A stretch of 64,000 nt of DNA. Source: CAVXSP01 sp963724645 (lineage in GTDB: Bacteria > Acidobacteriota > Vicinamibacteria > Vicinamibacterales > SCN-69-37). This document shows, in pieces, positions 49,108-57,562 of the stretch. A model generated the notes under the pieces. That model worked only from the letters and a program-made list of their open reading frames with translations. It searched no databases and was not told the origin of the DNA. The DNA lies in contig CAVRVJ010000013.1 in assembly GCA_963724645.1 (NCBI GenBank), positions 248,001 through 312,000 on the forward strand. Direction: 5' to 3'. The stretch's first letter is position 1. Each line of letters starts with the position of its first letter. Position numbers and translations under genes: made by a program.

Positions 49108-49947
49108 ATGAAAACACGAGGATATGTGCTGGCCGGCGTCTGGTTTCTCGGCGCGTGGACCTACGGGCAGCAGCCAGCCGCCGGGCCGCCGAAGGTGGGC
49201 GTGCTGATCATCACCGGTCAGAACAGCCATAACTGGAAGAACTCGACACCAGCGCTTCGAAGAGTGCTGGAAGACACGGGCCGATTCGACGTGCGCGTCA
49301 CGGAAGAATTTCGCGGCGCGACGGCCGAGACGCTGGCGCCGTACAGCGTGGCGATCGTGAACTACTCGGATCCGCGGAACGCGCCCAACCTGCGGTGGGG
49401 GGCGAAGACCGATGAGGCCGTGCTGGATTTCGTGCGTTCAGGTAAAGGCCTTGTGATCTACCACTGGGGCGTAGCGGCCTTCGAGACATGGCCCGAATAC
49501 GAGAAGTTGTCGGGCGGCAGCTGGCGGCCGGGCTACGGACATCATTCCGCGCGCCACGACTTCGTCATTGACATCAAGGACGCGGACCATCCGATTACGA
49601 AGGGGCTGAAGGGCTCGTTCCCGCAGACGAACGACGAGCTCTACGCGCATCTGAAATGGCAGCCCGGTTCGTTTCACGTGCTCGCGACGGCGTACGACGA
49701 CCACGCGCTGTATCAGACGACGCGCCGCACCGACGCGAATGCCCCTCAACCCCTCGAAGGGCCCGGCGCGAATGAACCGATGTTCTGGACGGTGGACTAC
49801 GGCCAGGGCCGCGTGTTCGTCACCGTGCTCGGCCACGACGACACCAACATCGTGACACCGGCGTTTTCGACGACCTTCACGCGCGGCACCGAGTGGGCGG
49901 CCACGGGAAAGGTGACGCTGCCGATTCCGCCCGAGATGGCGAAGTAG
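49108..49947 (+). CDS. Exported ThuA-domain protein
   Basis: 279 aa from the ATG at 49108 (ribosome-binding site ACGGAGG; an in-frame ATG at 49084 is less suited). A signal peptide ends near residue 21 (FLGAWTYGQQ). The ThuA fold, a class I glutamine-amidotransferase-like domain, is seen in VGVLIITGQNSHNWKNSTPALRRVL, SVAIVNYSDPRN, GLVIYHWGVAAFETWPEYE and VDYGQGRVFVTVLGHD. The nucleophile Cys of true amidotransferases is not evident. ThuA proteins accompany sugar-utilisation genes and were named from trehalose use in Sinorhizobium; here it is the fourth gene type of a dehydrogenase/isomerase island. Confidence 0.85.
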   Translation: MKTRGYVLAGVWFLGAWTYGQQPAAGPPKVGVLIITGQNSHNWKNSTPALRRVLEDTGRFDVRVTEEFRGATAETLAPYSVAIVNYSDPRNAPNLRWGAKTDEAVLDFVRSGKGLVIYHWGVAAFETWPEYEKLSGGSWRPGYGHHSARHDFVIDIKDADHPITKGLKGSFPQTNDELYAHLKWQPGSFHVLATAYDDHALYQTTRRTDANAPQPLEGPGANEPMFWTVDYGQGRVFVTVLGHDDTNIVTPAFSTTFTRGTEWAATGKVTLPIPPEMAK

Positions 49948-49979
49948 CCGCCTGCTACCGTGGCGTTGACCTGAGCGCG

Positions 49980-50174
49980 ATGGGCCGAGGCGTTCGGTCG
50001 CGGATCGTCAGTCTCGCGTGCTTTGTCGCGTTGGCGGGCGCCGGCCTGAGGGCGGGCGCCGTGCGGCATGCGCCGCCGGCGTGGGGCGCCTTGAGTCCAG
50101 CCGCCGAGATCGGACGACAGATGTTTTTCGATCCGTCGCTGTCGGCCTCGGGAAGGATCGCCTGTGCGACGTGA
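49980..50174 (+). pseudogene. Truncated dihaem cytochrome c peroxidase (MauG-like) gene
   Basis: A 64-codon remnant starts with a signal peptide (SLACFVALAGAGLRAGA) followed by LSPAAEIGRQMFFDPSLSASGRIACAT and then a stop. In MauG/CCP proteins this segment continues into the first haem site C-x-x-C-H; here the stop replaces the second Cys. Nothing downstream in any frame resumes the family; after ~65 bases the sequence runs into the 3' end of a minus-strand gene. The gene was therefore probably cut by a deletion or rearrangement. Confidence 0.7.
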
Positions 50175-50242
50175 CGACGTCGTCGATCGCACGACGCCCG
50201 GCGGCTCCGTTGTTGTTATTTCGGCAGTGAAGCCGTTCCCGT

Positions 50243-51187
50243 TCACACGTTCAATTGCTCGAGGAACGGTACGCCTTGCTTGGCGAGCTCGAACTGCTGT
50301 TCGACGAAGTAGTTCTTCACGCCCCCGATCTTCGCGGCCTGGAACGTCTTGACCCAATCGATGCTGCCCTTGCCGATGGGCACCTGCGGCCGGCCGCCAC
50401 CTCGTCCGGCTCGGCCGGCCGGCGCGCCCGGCGCTGGAGCCGGCGGCGGCGACGGTGGAGCGTTCATATCGAGATCCTGAAGGTGCATTGAGACGAACCA
50501 TCCAGGATGCTGCGAGAAGTAGTCGGCCGCCACGAGTCCGCTCGTAATCGTGGACATCTGGAATTGGAACTTCACGAGGTTCGGGTCGAGATAGTTGAAC
50601 AAGTGATCCATGACGCGCTTGCCGTCGATCATCGACAGCTCGAAGCCCTCGGTGTGCAGCGCCACTTGAATTCCGGCTCTGGCGGCCATCTCGCCGGCAT
50701 GATTGTATTCGTCGGCGAGCCGTTTGACGGTGTCGGGCGTGTTGTCGGGCGGCCGCGTTGGGCCGTCGAGACTCGGCGCGGCGATCTGTGTGACGCCGCG
50801 CTCTTTCGCCCACTCGATGATCTTGGGCAGCTCCTCGCCGCGGCACTCCGTCATGTCGACATGCGCGCTTGTGGCCTTCAGGCCGACATCGCCGAGGATC
50901 TTCTGTATTTCGGCGCCGCTGTGCTTCATCATGTCGGTGAAGCCGAAATTGTGCTTGTTGTACCAGGGCGAATGAATCTCGACCGTCTGAAACCCCGCGT
51001 CCGCCACCTGCTTCATCGTCCCGGGAAAATCGGTGTCGATGAGCTTGCCGAGAGGGAACAACTCGATGCCAATCGGCCAGTCGTAGGGCCTCGCATGCAG
51101 CTTCGCGATTGATGACGCGGCGAAGCCTGAGACGCCGGCGGCAACAGCCGTCTGCCTCAAGAAGGCGCGGCGGGAGAGTGGGGACAT
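50243..51187 (-). CDS. Exported sugar-isomerase-like TIM-barrel protein, type B copy 2
   Basis: 314 aa with a Tat-like signal (SRRAFLRQTAVAAGVSGFAAS). It matches the type B protein at 43410 in RLADEYNHAGEMAARAG, ALHTEGFELSMIDGKRVMDH and NYFVEQQFE, and ends QLNV. Likely ligands: Glu180, His235 (VSMHLQDL) and Glu296; the Asp position is again Gln (KFQFQMST). A shorter Pro/Ala/Gly insert (242-268) sits at the same place as in copy 1. It is on the opposite strand to copy 1, in a region with a truncated MauG gene on one side and a type B remnant on the other, so the locus has been rearranged. Confidence 0.86.
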   Translation of the reverse strand: MSPLSRRAFLRQTAVAAGVSGFAASSIAKLHARPYDWPIGIELFPLGKLIDTDFPGTMKQVADAGFQTVEIHSPWYNKHNFGFTDMMKHSGAEIQKILGDVGLKATSAHVDMTECRGEELPKIIEWAKERGVTQIAAPSLDGPTRPPDNTPDTVKRLADEYNHAGEMAARAGIQVALHTEGFELSMIDGKRVMDHLFNYLDPNLVKFQFQMSTITSGLVAADYFSQHPGWFVSMHLQDLDMNAPPSPPPAPAPGAPAGRAGRGGGRPQVPIGKGSIDWVKTFQAAKIGGVKNYFVEQQFELAKQGVPFLEQLNV

Positions 51188-51654
51188 GGGAACTCCTCTG
51201 AGTGCCTGTGTGGGACGGCCGTGATTCTACAACGAACGGTTCGTGGCGGCGGCTTCTGAGGTGGCGCGCGGTCACCCGCGACGTTTCGGTCACGCGAGAT
51301 GTCGGCGTGGAGGACGGATGCAGGCGCGATGCGACGATTGACGCGGACCGCAAGCTCGTGGGACCCGGCGGTATCGGCGCCAGCCGGCGTCAGGCCGCAG
51401 CAGGTAGCTGGCGCGGAAGTCGTCAAGCCCGCGCTTGAAAACTTGAAAATTTGATGCCCTTGACGCGTGGGCCCGGCGGAAATCTCGCGAGAGCACAAGG
51501 CAGACCAGCGGGCCATCTCAAGAAGCGCAGCCGATCGACCCCTGACGCTCGCATGGCGTCCGATGGTGTGCGGGAAGCGACACCTCGGGGTATGGCGTAT
51601 AGTGTGCGCGGACGAGCGTGGACATCATGATGCCTCTTCACGAACTATCCTCAG
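51188..51654. other. Gene-free stretch of 467 bases
   Basis: No convincing gene is seen. Frames are open in places but low in homology. A 13-base copy of TTGAAAACTTGAA at 51435-51447 recurs at 51781-51793 in the type B remnant. This stretch may hold the promoter for the minus-strand gene at 51187 and decayed sequence between two type B copies. Confidence 0.4.
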
Positions 51655-51800
51655 GTGTCTCTTGGCAGACCCACCGATACGCTCGACTGGCCGAAGATTT
51701 TCCCTGCCTGGAAGATCGACGGCATCACCAACTACATCGTCGAGCAGGCGTGGGATTTGTTTGTGCCGAGCACCGCGTATTTGAAAACTTGAACGTGTGA
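51655..51800 (+). pseudogene. 3' remnant of a type B TIM-barrel gene
   Basis: Read from 51655 the translation is VSLGRPTDTLDWPKIF, then DGITNYIVEQAWDLFVPSTAY and LKT. It aligns with the last ~50 residues of the protein at 43410 (VALGSPTDIFDWPKI, GGITNYFVEQNWDLF, IAYLKTLNV). A missing base after AAAAC brings an early stop; in the next frame the LNV tail and stop are still present. No upstream part remains. This is a third, decayed type B copy, 20 bases before the following gene. Confidence 0.75.
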
Positions 51801-51819
51801 TCAACCATCCCAACTCCTT

Positions 51820-54576
51820 ATGAACAAGCCACGCCTTCGCGCCTCTGTCCTCTTTGTTGTTTGCACCGGCCTGACAGCCGCCGCGTATCAGAGCTCGCCC
51901 GTCAATCGCCCCTGGCCCCCGGGTGTGCAGAAGGTGCCGGACGAATCGCCGGCGCTGTCGCCCACCGACGCGCTGAAGACGTTCTTCATGCCGCCTGGCT
52001 ACCATCTCGAGCTGGTGGCGAGCGAGCCGCTCATTCAAGATCCCATCGCCATCGATTGGGATGCGGAGGGCCGCCTCTGGGCCGTGGAGTACCCCGAGTA
52101 CGTCAAAGACCTCGAGGCGCCCGAGCCGAATCTCGAGCCCATCGGCAAGATCGTCGTCCTGGAAGACACCAACAACGACGGCAGGATGGACAAGCGGACG
52201 GTCTTCGCTGACGGTCTCGTGCAGGCGCGCGCGGTGAAAGTGCTCGACCACGGCGTGATGGTGCTCGAGCCGCCGAACGTGTGGCTGATGCACGACACCA
52301 ACGGCGATCTGAAGATGGATAAGAAGGAGCTGATCAGCGACGGCTATGGCCGCCGGGAAGGCGGCGTCGAGGGCAACGCCAACACGTTTTTCTGGGGCCT
52401 TGACAACTGGCTGCATTCCGCCGGGTCGAGCGTCTCGTTTTCCCTTCGATTGAAGGACGGCAAGTGGGACAAGCGCAGCACGCTGTCGCGCGGCGAGTGG
52501 GGCGTGACCCAGGACGACGCCGGCCGGATGTATCGGAACTCGAGTGAATCGGCCCTCCGGGTGGATCTCGTGGCGACACCCTATTACGCGCGCAATCCGA
52601 ACATGCTGCGCACGCGCGGCAGCGATGAACCGCTGACCAACGACAAGGTCAATATCAACGACGTCTGGCCCGTGCGTCCAAACCCTGGCAACAACAGAGC
52701 ATACCAATTCGGGATTCAGAATCTGGACGGGACGTTGAGGCAATTCACGGCGGCGTGTACCCCGCTCGTGTACCGCGGCGATCGGCTGCCGGCCGAGCTG
52801 TACGGGAACGTCTTCGTGGCTGAGCCCTCGGGGAATTTCGTCAGCAGGATCATCGTCGAGGACGACGGCACGACATTGCGCGGCAGGAAGGCGTACGACA
52901 ACGCGGAGTTTCTCGCATCAACGGACGAGCGCTTTCGGCCGGTCTACTTGTCCAATGCTCCTGATGGCACCCTGTATGTCGTCGATTTCTACCGTGGCGT
53001 CATTCAGGATCGCGCCTCCACCACGGTCTACCTGCGCGACTACATCGTGCGAAAGAAGCTCGACGCACCGATCCACATGGGACGCATCTATCGCGTGATG
53101 CACGACACGACCCGTCGTGACGCCAAACCGGCGCTGTCGAAGGCGACGGCTGCGCAACTCGTTCAGGCTTTGTCGCATCCGAACGGCTGGTACCGGGACA
53201 CGGCGCAGAGGCTCCTGGTCGAGCGCGGCGACAAGTCCACGATCCAGCCGTTGAAGACGCTCGCCACGACGGCAAAGGAGGCCCGGACGCGCACACACGC
53301 GCTCTGGACGCTGGACGGCAACGACAACATCGACGTGCCCACGGTGATGAAGGCCCTCGAGGACCCGTCGCGCGATGTGCGTGTGTCTGCCATTCGAATC
53401 GCCGAGCGATGGCTGCCCGTTGCCGATCATCCGATCCAGCCAGCGGTGCTCAAGCGGTTGGACGACGCCGATTGGGCGGTGCGGGAACAGCTCGCCGCGT
53501 CGCTGGGCTTGCTGCCGGCCGGATCGCGTGAGACTGCGCTCGCGTCGCTGCTCCAGAAGTACGCCGACGATCCGGTCACCGTGGATGCGGCGCTGAGCGG
53601 ATTGCGGGGCAACGAAGCGGCCGTACTCCAGAAGCTGTTGCAATCGAGCACGGCGCAAGCCGCCCCGGCCGAGACGGCGATCACCATGCTGGCTGCGACG
53701 ATCATGAAAGCCGCGCAGGATGCGACCGCCCAGAATCTTCTCACGTGGATCGCAGATGAGAATCGGCCCGCGTGGCAGCGATCGGCCCTGCTCCGCGGAG
53801 CCGAGATCGCGTTACTGAATGCGGCGATGCCCGGGAGCGGACGACGCGGCATCCTTGTGAGCACGACAACGGCCGCCGTGACGGCGGCCGGCGCGCCGTG
53901 CCCGACGTGTCCCGGCGGGCGCGCGGGGCCAGGCGGCGCCTACGCGTTTCGCGGCAGCGTCGAGCCTCCCGCGACGGTTGGAGGCGTCGTCGCGCGCGGC
54001 GCCGGCGGCGGGCGTGCCAGCGGTGCCGCCGGAGGTCCGCGTCTCCGGCTGAGCAAGGAACCGGTCGCGCTGTCGGCGCTCGCCGCGAAAGGCGGGGATC
54101 TTGGCCCTCGCGCGACGAACGTGCTGGCGCGGATTGAATGGCCAGGCAAGCCGGGCGCCGCGGCGGCGCTGCCGGCCCTCACCGCCGACGAACAGAAGCG
54201 TTACGACGCGGGATCCGAGGTGTACAAGAACATCTGCCAGGCGTGTCACCAGCCCGATGGTCGCGGACAGGATCGCGTGGCGCCGAGCCTCGTCGGATCG
54301 ACGCTGGCGCTTGCGCCCGCGGAAGTGACGTCGAGGATCCTCCTGAACGGCAAGGAAGGCCCCGTTGGACTCATGCCACCGATTGGGATGACGCTCAACG
54401 ACGATCAGATCGCCGGCGTGCTGACCTACATCCGTCGCGAATGGGGCCAGCCAGGCACGCCGGTCGACGCGGCGACGGTCAAGGCGGTCCGGTCGCTCAC
54501 GGCGAGCCGCACGAGGCCGTGGACGAACGACGAACTGCTGGCGCTGATTCCCGCGGGCCGGGGTGGTGGGCATTAG
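51820..54576 (+). CDS. Exported sorbosone-dehydrogenase-like (PVC-type) propeller with HEAT repeats and C-terminal cytochrome c
   Basis: 918 aa with a signal peptide ending near residue 22 (VVCTGLTAAAYQ). Residues about 45-430 form a glucose/sorbosone-dehydrogenase-like propeller of the kind abundant in Planctomycetes (FFMPPGYHLELVASEPLIQDP, AIDWDAEGRLWAVEYPEY, NFVSRIIVEDDGTT, DFYRGVIQDR). HEAT-like repeats span about 440-660 (RDVRVSAIRIAERWL, DDADWAVREQLAASLGLL). A Gly/Ala-rich linker with a CPTC pair (about 690-745) precedes a cytochrome c domain with Cys806-Gln-Ala-Cys809-His810 and a Met ligand in GLMPPIG. It probably oxidises a sugar-like substrate, with electrons leaving through its haem. 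The pentahaem cytochrome gene begins 9 bases later. Confidence 0.88.
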   Translation: MNKPRLRASVLFVVCTGLTAAAYQSSPVNRPWPPGVQKVPDESPALSPTDALKTFFMPPGYHLELVASEPLIQDPIAIDWDAEGRLWAVEYPEYVKDLEAPEPNLEPIGKIVVLEDTNNDGRMDKRTVFADGLVQARAVKVLDHGVMVLEPPNVWLMHDTNGDLKMDKKELISDGYGRREGGVEGNANTFFWGLDNWLHSAGSSVSFSLRLKDGKWDKRSTLSRGEWGVTQDDAGRMYRNSSESALRVDLVATPYYARNPNMLRTRGSDEPLTNDKVNINDVWPVRPNPGNNRAYQFGIQNLDGTLRQFTAACTPLVYRGDRLPAELYGNVFVAEPSGNFVSRIIVEDDGTTLRGRKAYDNAEFLASTDERFRPVYLSNAPDGTLYVVDFYRGVIQDRASTTVYLRDYIVRKKLDAPIHMGRIYRVMHDTTRRDAKPALSKATAAQLVQALSHPNGWYRDTAQRLLVERGDKSTIQPLKTLATTAKEARTRTHALWTLDGNDNIDVPTVMKALEDPSRDVRVSAIRIAERWLPVADHPIQPAVLKRLDDADWAVREQLAASLGLLPAGSRETALASLLQKYADDPVTVDAALSGLRGNEAAVLQKLLQSSTAQAAPAETAITMLAATIMKAAQDATAQNLLTWIADENRPAWQRSALLRGAEIALLNAAMPGSGRRGILVSTTTAAVTAAGAPCPTCPGGRAGPGGAYAFRGSVEPPATVGGVVARGAGGGRASGAAGGPRLRLSKEPVALSALAAKGGDLGPRATNVLARIEWPGKPGAAAALPALTADEQKRYDAGSEVYKNICQACHQPDGRGQDRVAPSLVGSTLALAPAEVTSRILLNGKEGPVGLMPPIGMTLNDDQIAGVLTYIRREWGQPGTPVDAATVKAVRSLTASRTRPWTNDELLALIPAGRGGGH

Positions 54577-54585
54577 ACTGATTGC

Positions 54586-55167
54586 ATGATCCGCCGGGCT
54601 GCTGCGCCCGCTGCGTTCGTGATTCTTGGCGCGACGCTACTCTCGGTGGCCTGGTTGTCTGCGGCCGGCGTGGTGGCGCGTGCTGCTCCGCAGGAGCCGC
54701 CGCCGCCCCCCGCACCGGGGGTGTACCGGCCGCCCCCCGCACCAGAACAACCGATCGCGTACAGCCACAAACAGCATCTGGCGCAAGGACTCGACTGCGT
54801 CATCTGCCACGTGACCGCACGGACAGACAGCCACGCTACGCTGCCCCCGACCGCGACGTGCATGGGCTGTCACACCACGGTCAAGGCCGACAGCGCCGAG
54901 ATCCAGAAGCTGAAGGACTTCGATGTGAAGAAGGAAGACGTGCCGTGGAAGCGCGTGTACCGGTTAGCGGACTACGTGTACTTCAGCCACGAGGTGCACG
55001 TGGCGGCCGACTCCTCAATTACGTGTGAAACCTGCCATGGGAATGTGCGCGAACTGGACGTGATGCAGAAACTGAAGGACATCTCCATGGCGGCGTGCGT
55101 CGAGTGCCACAAGCAGCACTCAGCCACGATCCGCTGCGATGGATGCCACGAGCCGCGCGGGTACTAA
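54586..55167 (+). CDS. Exported pentahaem c-type cytochrome (cytochrome c3/c7-like)
   Basis: 193 aa. A signal peptide or anchor (AFVILGATLLSVAWLSAAGVVARA) is followed by a poly-Pro stretch and five C-x-x-C-H sites: CVICH, CMGCH, CETCH, CVECH and CDGCH. Extra histidines in AYSHKQHLAQG and YFSHEVHVA fit bis-His haem ligation as in the c3/c7 group. ActA of alternative complex III is also a pentahaem cytochrome of about this size, but no other complex III gene is in the window. Its position 9 bases after the sorbosone-dehydrogenase-like gene makes it a likely electron acceptor for that protein. Confidence 0.88.
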   Translation: MIRRAAAPAAFVILGATLLSVAWLSAAGVVARAAPQEPPPPPAPGVYRPPPAPEQPIAYSHKQHLAQGLDCVICHVTARTDSHATLPPTATCMGCHTTVKADSAEIQKLKDFDVKKEDVPWKRVYRLADYVYFSHEVHVAADSSITCETCHGNVRELDVMQKLKDISMAACVECHKQHSATIRCDGCHEPRGY

Positions 55168-55231
55168 TCCCGGTTGAACCGAGGTGCCGGCCCTCAGCGG
55201 GCGTGGCGCTCAGTTCAACTGCAAACCGGGC

Positions 55232-56257
55232 TCAGATCAGTCTGACGAGCTCATCGAGCACCGCCTTCGTGGCCGCTGCGGGATCCGTGCCGGCGTCGTC
55301 GGTCACGATGGTGTAGAGGCCCTTGTACGCAGCGTCCTTGGAAATCTTGATCGCCGCGGCCAGATCGATCTTGCCGGGATTCATCGACACGTGGCTGTTG
55401 CCGTTCGACAGGGCGTAGAGCGCAGCCAGGCCGGCGGTGCGCTCTGCTTCACTCGGAAAACCAGCGAGGCTCGGCGTCACCAAGATCCCGCTCGCCTTGG
55501 CGACCTCCGCGATGACCTGCCAGGTCGCCGGCTTGGCCGGCGCACCACTTCGGCCGCCGCCTCCCGTGCCGCCCCCGGCGCCGCCACCACGGCGGCCCGC
55601 CGCGGGCGCCGCGCCCCTTGCCTCAGCTGCCGGATCCGGCGGCGGAGGAGGCGGCGGGGGCGGTGGAGCGGGTGGCGGAGGGGGCATCACGCCCGTGTCC
55701 ATGTTCTGGATCGAGATCGTCACCTTGTGGGCCTTGGCGTAGTCCGCGATGGACTTCAGCGCGTCGATCGCGGCCGCCCGCACGTTTTCACCCAGAGGCC
55801 CGGCACTCACCATGACCCGCGGGCACCCGAGCGCCTCCGCGTGGTCGATCCACATCTTCGCCAGGTCGACTCCCTGCAGGCGCGTTGGGCCGCTGCTGGA
55901 CGCCGTGGTCCCCGTAAACGCCGTGCTGATCTGGATGATCTGCGACTTCGACTTGGCGACGCGGTCCCGCACGTCCTTCAGATAGGCGTCTTCTGTCGAC
56001 AGGAAATGGCTGTGCTGCAGCTCCACGTTATGAACGCCGAACTTGTCGGCGATCATCTGCGGCAGATCGAGGAAGTCGAGCGTGCGAGCCGTGGGCGACG
56101 CCGCGCCAACGCCCATCTTGATAATGGCGTCGAAATTGCGGCTGGAAACTCCGACCCGAGCCAGTTTGGCGCTTCCACCCTGCGCCGCCCAGACCCGGGT
56201 CGTGCTGGCCAGGCCGGCAACGGCGGCGGCACCCATCAGGAATTCGCGGCGCTTCAT
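55232..56257 (-). CDS. Exported sugar-isomerase-like TIM-barrel protein, type C copy 2, with degenerate metal site
   Basis: 341 aa, the same length as copy 1 at 44530, with a Tat-like signal (MKRREFLMGAAAVAGLAS). Conserved type C segments include LDLPQMIADKFGVHNVEL and HFLSTEDAYLKDVRDRV. Of the four ligand positions only His289 (NGNSHVSMNP) is left: Glu is Gln184 (ISIQNMDTG), Asp is Ser263 (TPSLAGFP) and the last Glu is lost (YTIVTDDAGT). The Pro-then-Gly insert is at the same place (191-242). Loss of ligands in both copies, with the fold kept, points to a non-metal role. It is convergent with the pentahaem cytochrome gene. Confidence 0.85.
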   Translation of the reverse strand: MKRREFLMGAAAVAGLASTTRVWAAQGGSAKLARVGVSSRNFDAIIKMGVGAASPTARTLDFLDLPQMIADKFGVHNVELQHSHFLSTEDAYLKDVRDRVAKSKSQIIQISTAFTGTTASSSGPTRLQGVDLAKMWIDHAEALGCPRVMVSAGPLGENVRAAAIDALKSIADYAKAHKVTISIQNMDTGVMPPPPPAPPPPPPPPPPDPAAEARGAAPAAGRRGGGAGGGTGGGGRSGAPAKPATWQVIAEVAKASGILVTPSLAGFPSEAERTAGLAALYALSNGNSHVSMNPGKIDLAAAIKISKDAAYKGLYTIVTDDAGTDPAAATKAVLDELVRLI

Positions 56258-56308
56258 GTCAGTCCTCCGGTGCGGAGTATAGCCCTTCCCTGAGCGGGGG
56301 CTATCGGT

Positions 56309-57562
56309 TCACGAGAAACTCGTCTTGACGATACGGTTGTCGATGGATTTCAGGTTGGAGCACCCGGCCGCTGCGGCCGCCTCGACCAACTCCCGCTGAA
56401 GCATCTCCAGGAGCTTTTGCACGCCTGGCGCGCCAAACGCGCCGAGCGCCCACCGGGTTGTTCTCCCAAGCATCACCGCGTTTGCGCCAAGTGCGAGCGC
56501 CTTGAGGATGTCGGTGCCGCGGCGGTAGCCACTGTCTGTGATGATGGGCACGCGACCGTTCACCGCCGAGACGATCTCCGGCAGGACTTCGAGCGTCGAC
56601 GGACCGTAGTCCATCGAACGGCCACCATGGTTTGAGACGATGATCCCGTCCAAGCCATGTTCGACGCACAAGAGCGCATCCTCAGCGGTGAGGATGCCCT
56701 TCACGAGCATCGGCACCTTGATGAGTTTTCGAATGTCGTCGAGGTACTGCCACGTGTACCAGAGACGGCCGGTACCCAGGCGATAGCGCGCTGGCCCGGT
56801 CGGTACGGTGCCTGGCGCTGACGCGCCGCCTCTGGCGCCGCCGCCTCTGGCCCCGCCTCCCCTGGCCGTTCTCGGATTGCCGCCGAGGTTCACATCCTGC
56901 GCCGTGCGCTCGTAGTACGACCCTTGCTGATCAACGGTGATGACGATCCCGGTGCACCCCGCGGCCTGCACCCGGTCCAGCAACTCCTTGCCCGTGTCGG
57001 CATCACGCTGCGGGTAGAACTGCGCCCACAGCGGTCCGCCGCGCTCGGCGGCGACTTTCTCGACGGGTGTGCTCGTGTTCGCGCTCAAGATCATCGGCGT
57101 GGCCGAAGCCACCGCGGCTCCGCGACGCATGCCAATCTCGCCATCCGGATGCAGCGCCGCCTGAAACGCCGATGGCGCCACGATGATCGGATACTTCATT
57201 TTCGTGGCGAGCACCTCGGTGGCGAGATCGACGCTCTTCGGATCGACGGGCTGGCCGGGAAGCAGATTCACCCACTCGAACGCCTGGCGGTTACGGCGGA
57301 GCGTGAACTCGGAACCGTCGCCGTGCGCCGTGTAGTCGTACGTCGAGAGCGGCACGTTGGCGAACATCAGCGGCTCGAAATCGAAGGACGTCATCATCTC
57401 CTCGAAGCCGGGCAGCCGCGTGTGTTCGCTGAGTGGACGTGGATCCGTTTGCGCCGAGAACGTGGCCCCAAACAACGGCGACCCGGCAACCGCGCCAGCC
57501 AGGCTGGCCATCGCCTGTCGCCGAGAGACGGCACGACGCCACTTCGTGTCGATCGTTCCCAT
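56309..57562 (-). CDS. Exported FMN-dependent alpha-hydroxy-acid oxidase-like protein
   Basis: 417 aa with a Tat-like signal (SRRQAMASLAGAVAGSPLFG). It has the glycolate/lactate-oxidase TIM barrel: DYTAHGDGSEFTLRRNRQAF, the FMN-binding Lys288 (MLVKGI), catalytic His312 and Arg315 in SNHGGRSMD, and the phosphate-binding DSGYRRGTDILKALALGA and VMLGR. A Gly/Ala/Arg insert lies at about 234-251 (loop 4 region, variable in this family). Members oxidise 2-hydroxy acids, in the export context to supply a periplasmic keto acid or electrons. Its start is directly after the stop of the upstream gene (TAAATG), so the pair is translationally coupled. Confidence 0.9.
   Translation of the reverse strand: MGTIDTKWRRAVSRRQAMASLAGAVAGSPLFGATFSAQTDPRPLSEHTRLPGFEEMMTSFDFEPLMFANVPLSTYDYTAHGDGSEFTLRRNRQAFEWVNLLPGQPVDPKSVDLATEVLATKMKYPIIVAPSAFQAALHPDGEIGMRRGAAVASATPMILSANTSTPVEKVAAERGGPLWAQFYPQRDADTGKELLDRVQAAGCTGIVITVDQQGSYYERTAQDVNLGGNPRTARGGGARGGGARGGASAPGTVPTGPARYRLGTGRLWYTWQYLDDIRKLIKVPMLVKGILTAEDALLCVEHGLDGIIVSNHGGRSMDYGPSTLEVLPEIVSAVNGRVPIITDSGYRRGTDILKALALGANAVMLGRTTRWALGAFGAPGVQKLLEMLQRELVEAAAAAGCSNLKSIDNRIVKTSFS

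Noticed and set aside
51435..51447. TTGAAAACTTGAA shared with the type B remnant at 51781
   Set aside because: Flanking bases show no similarity to type B genes, so a second remnant is not supported; a 13-base match can be chance or microhomology.
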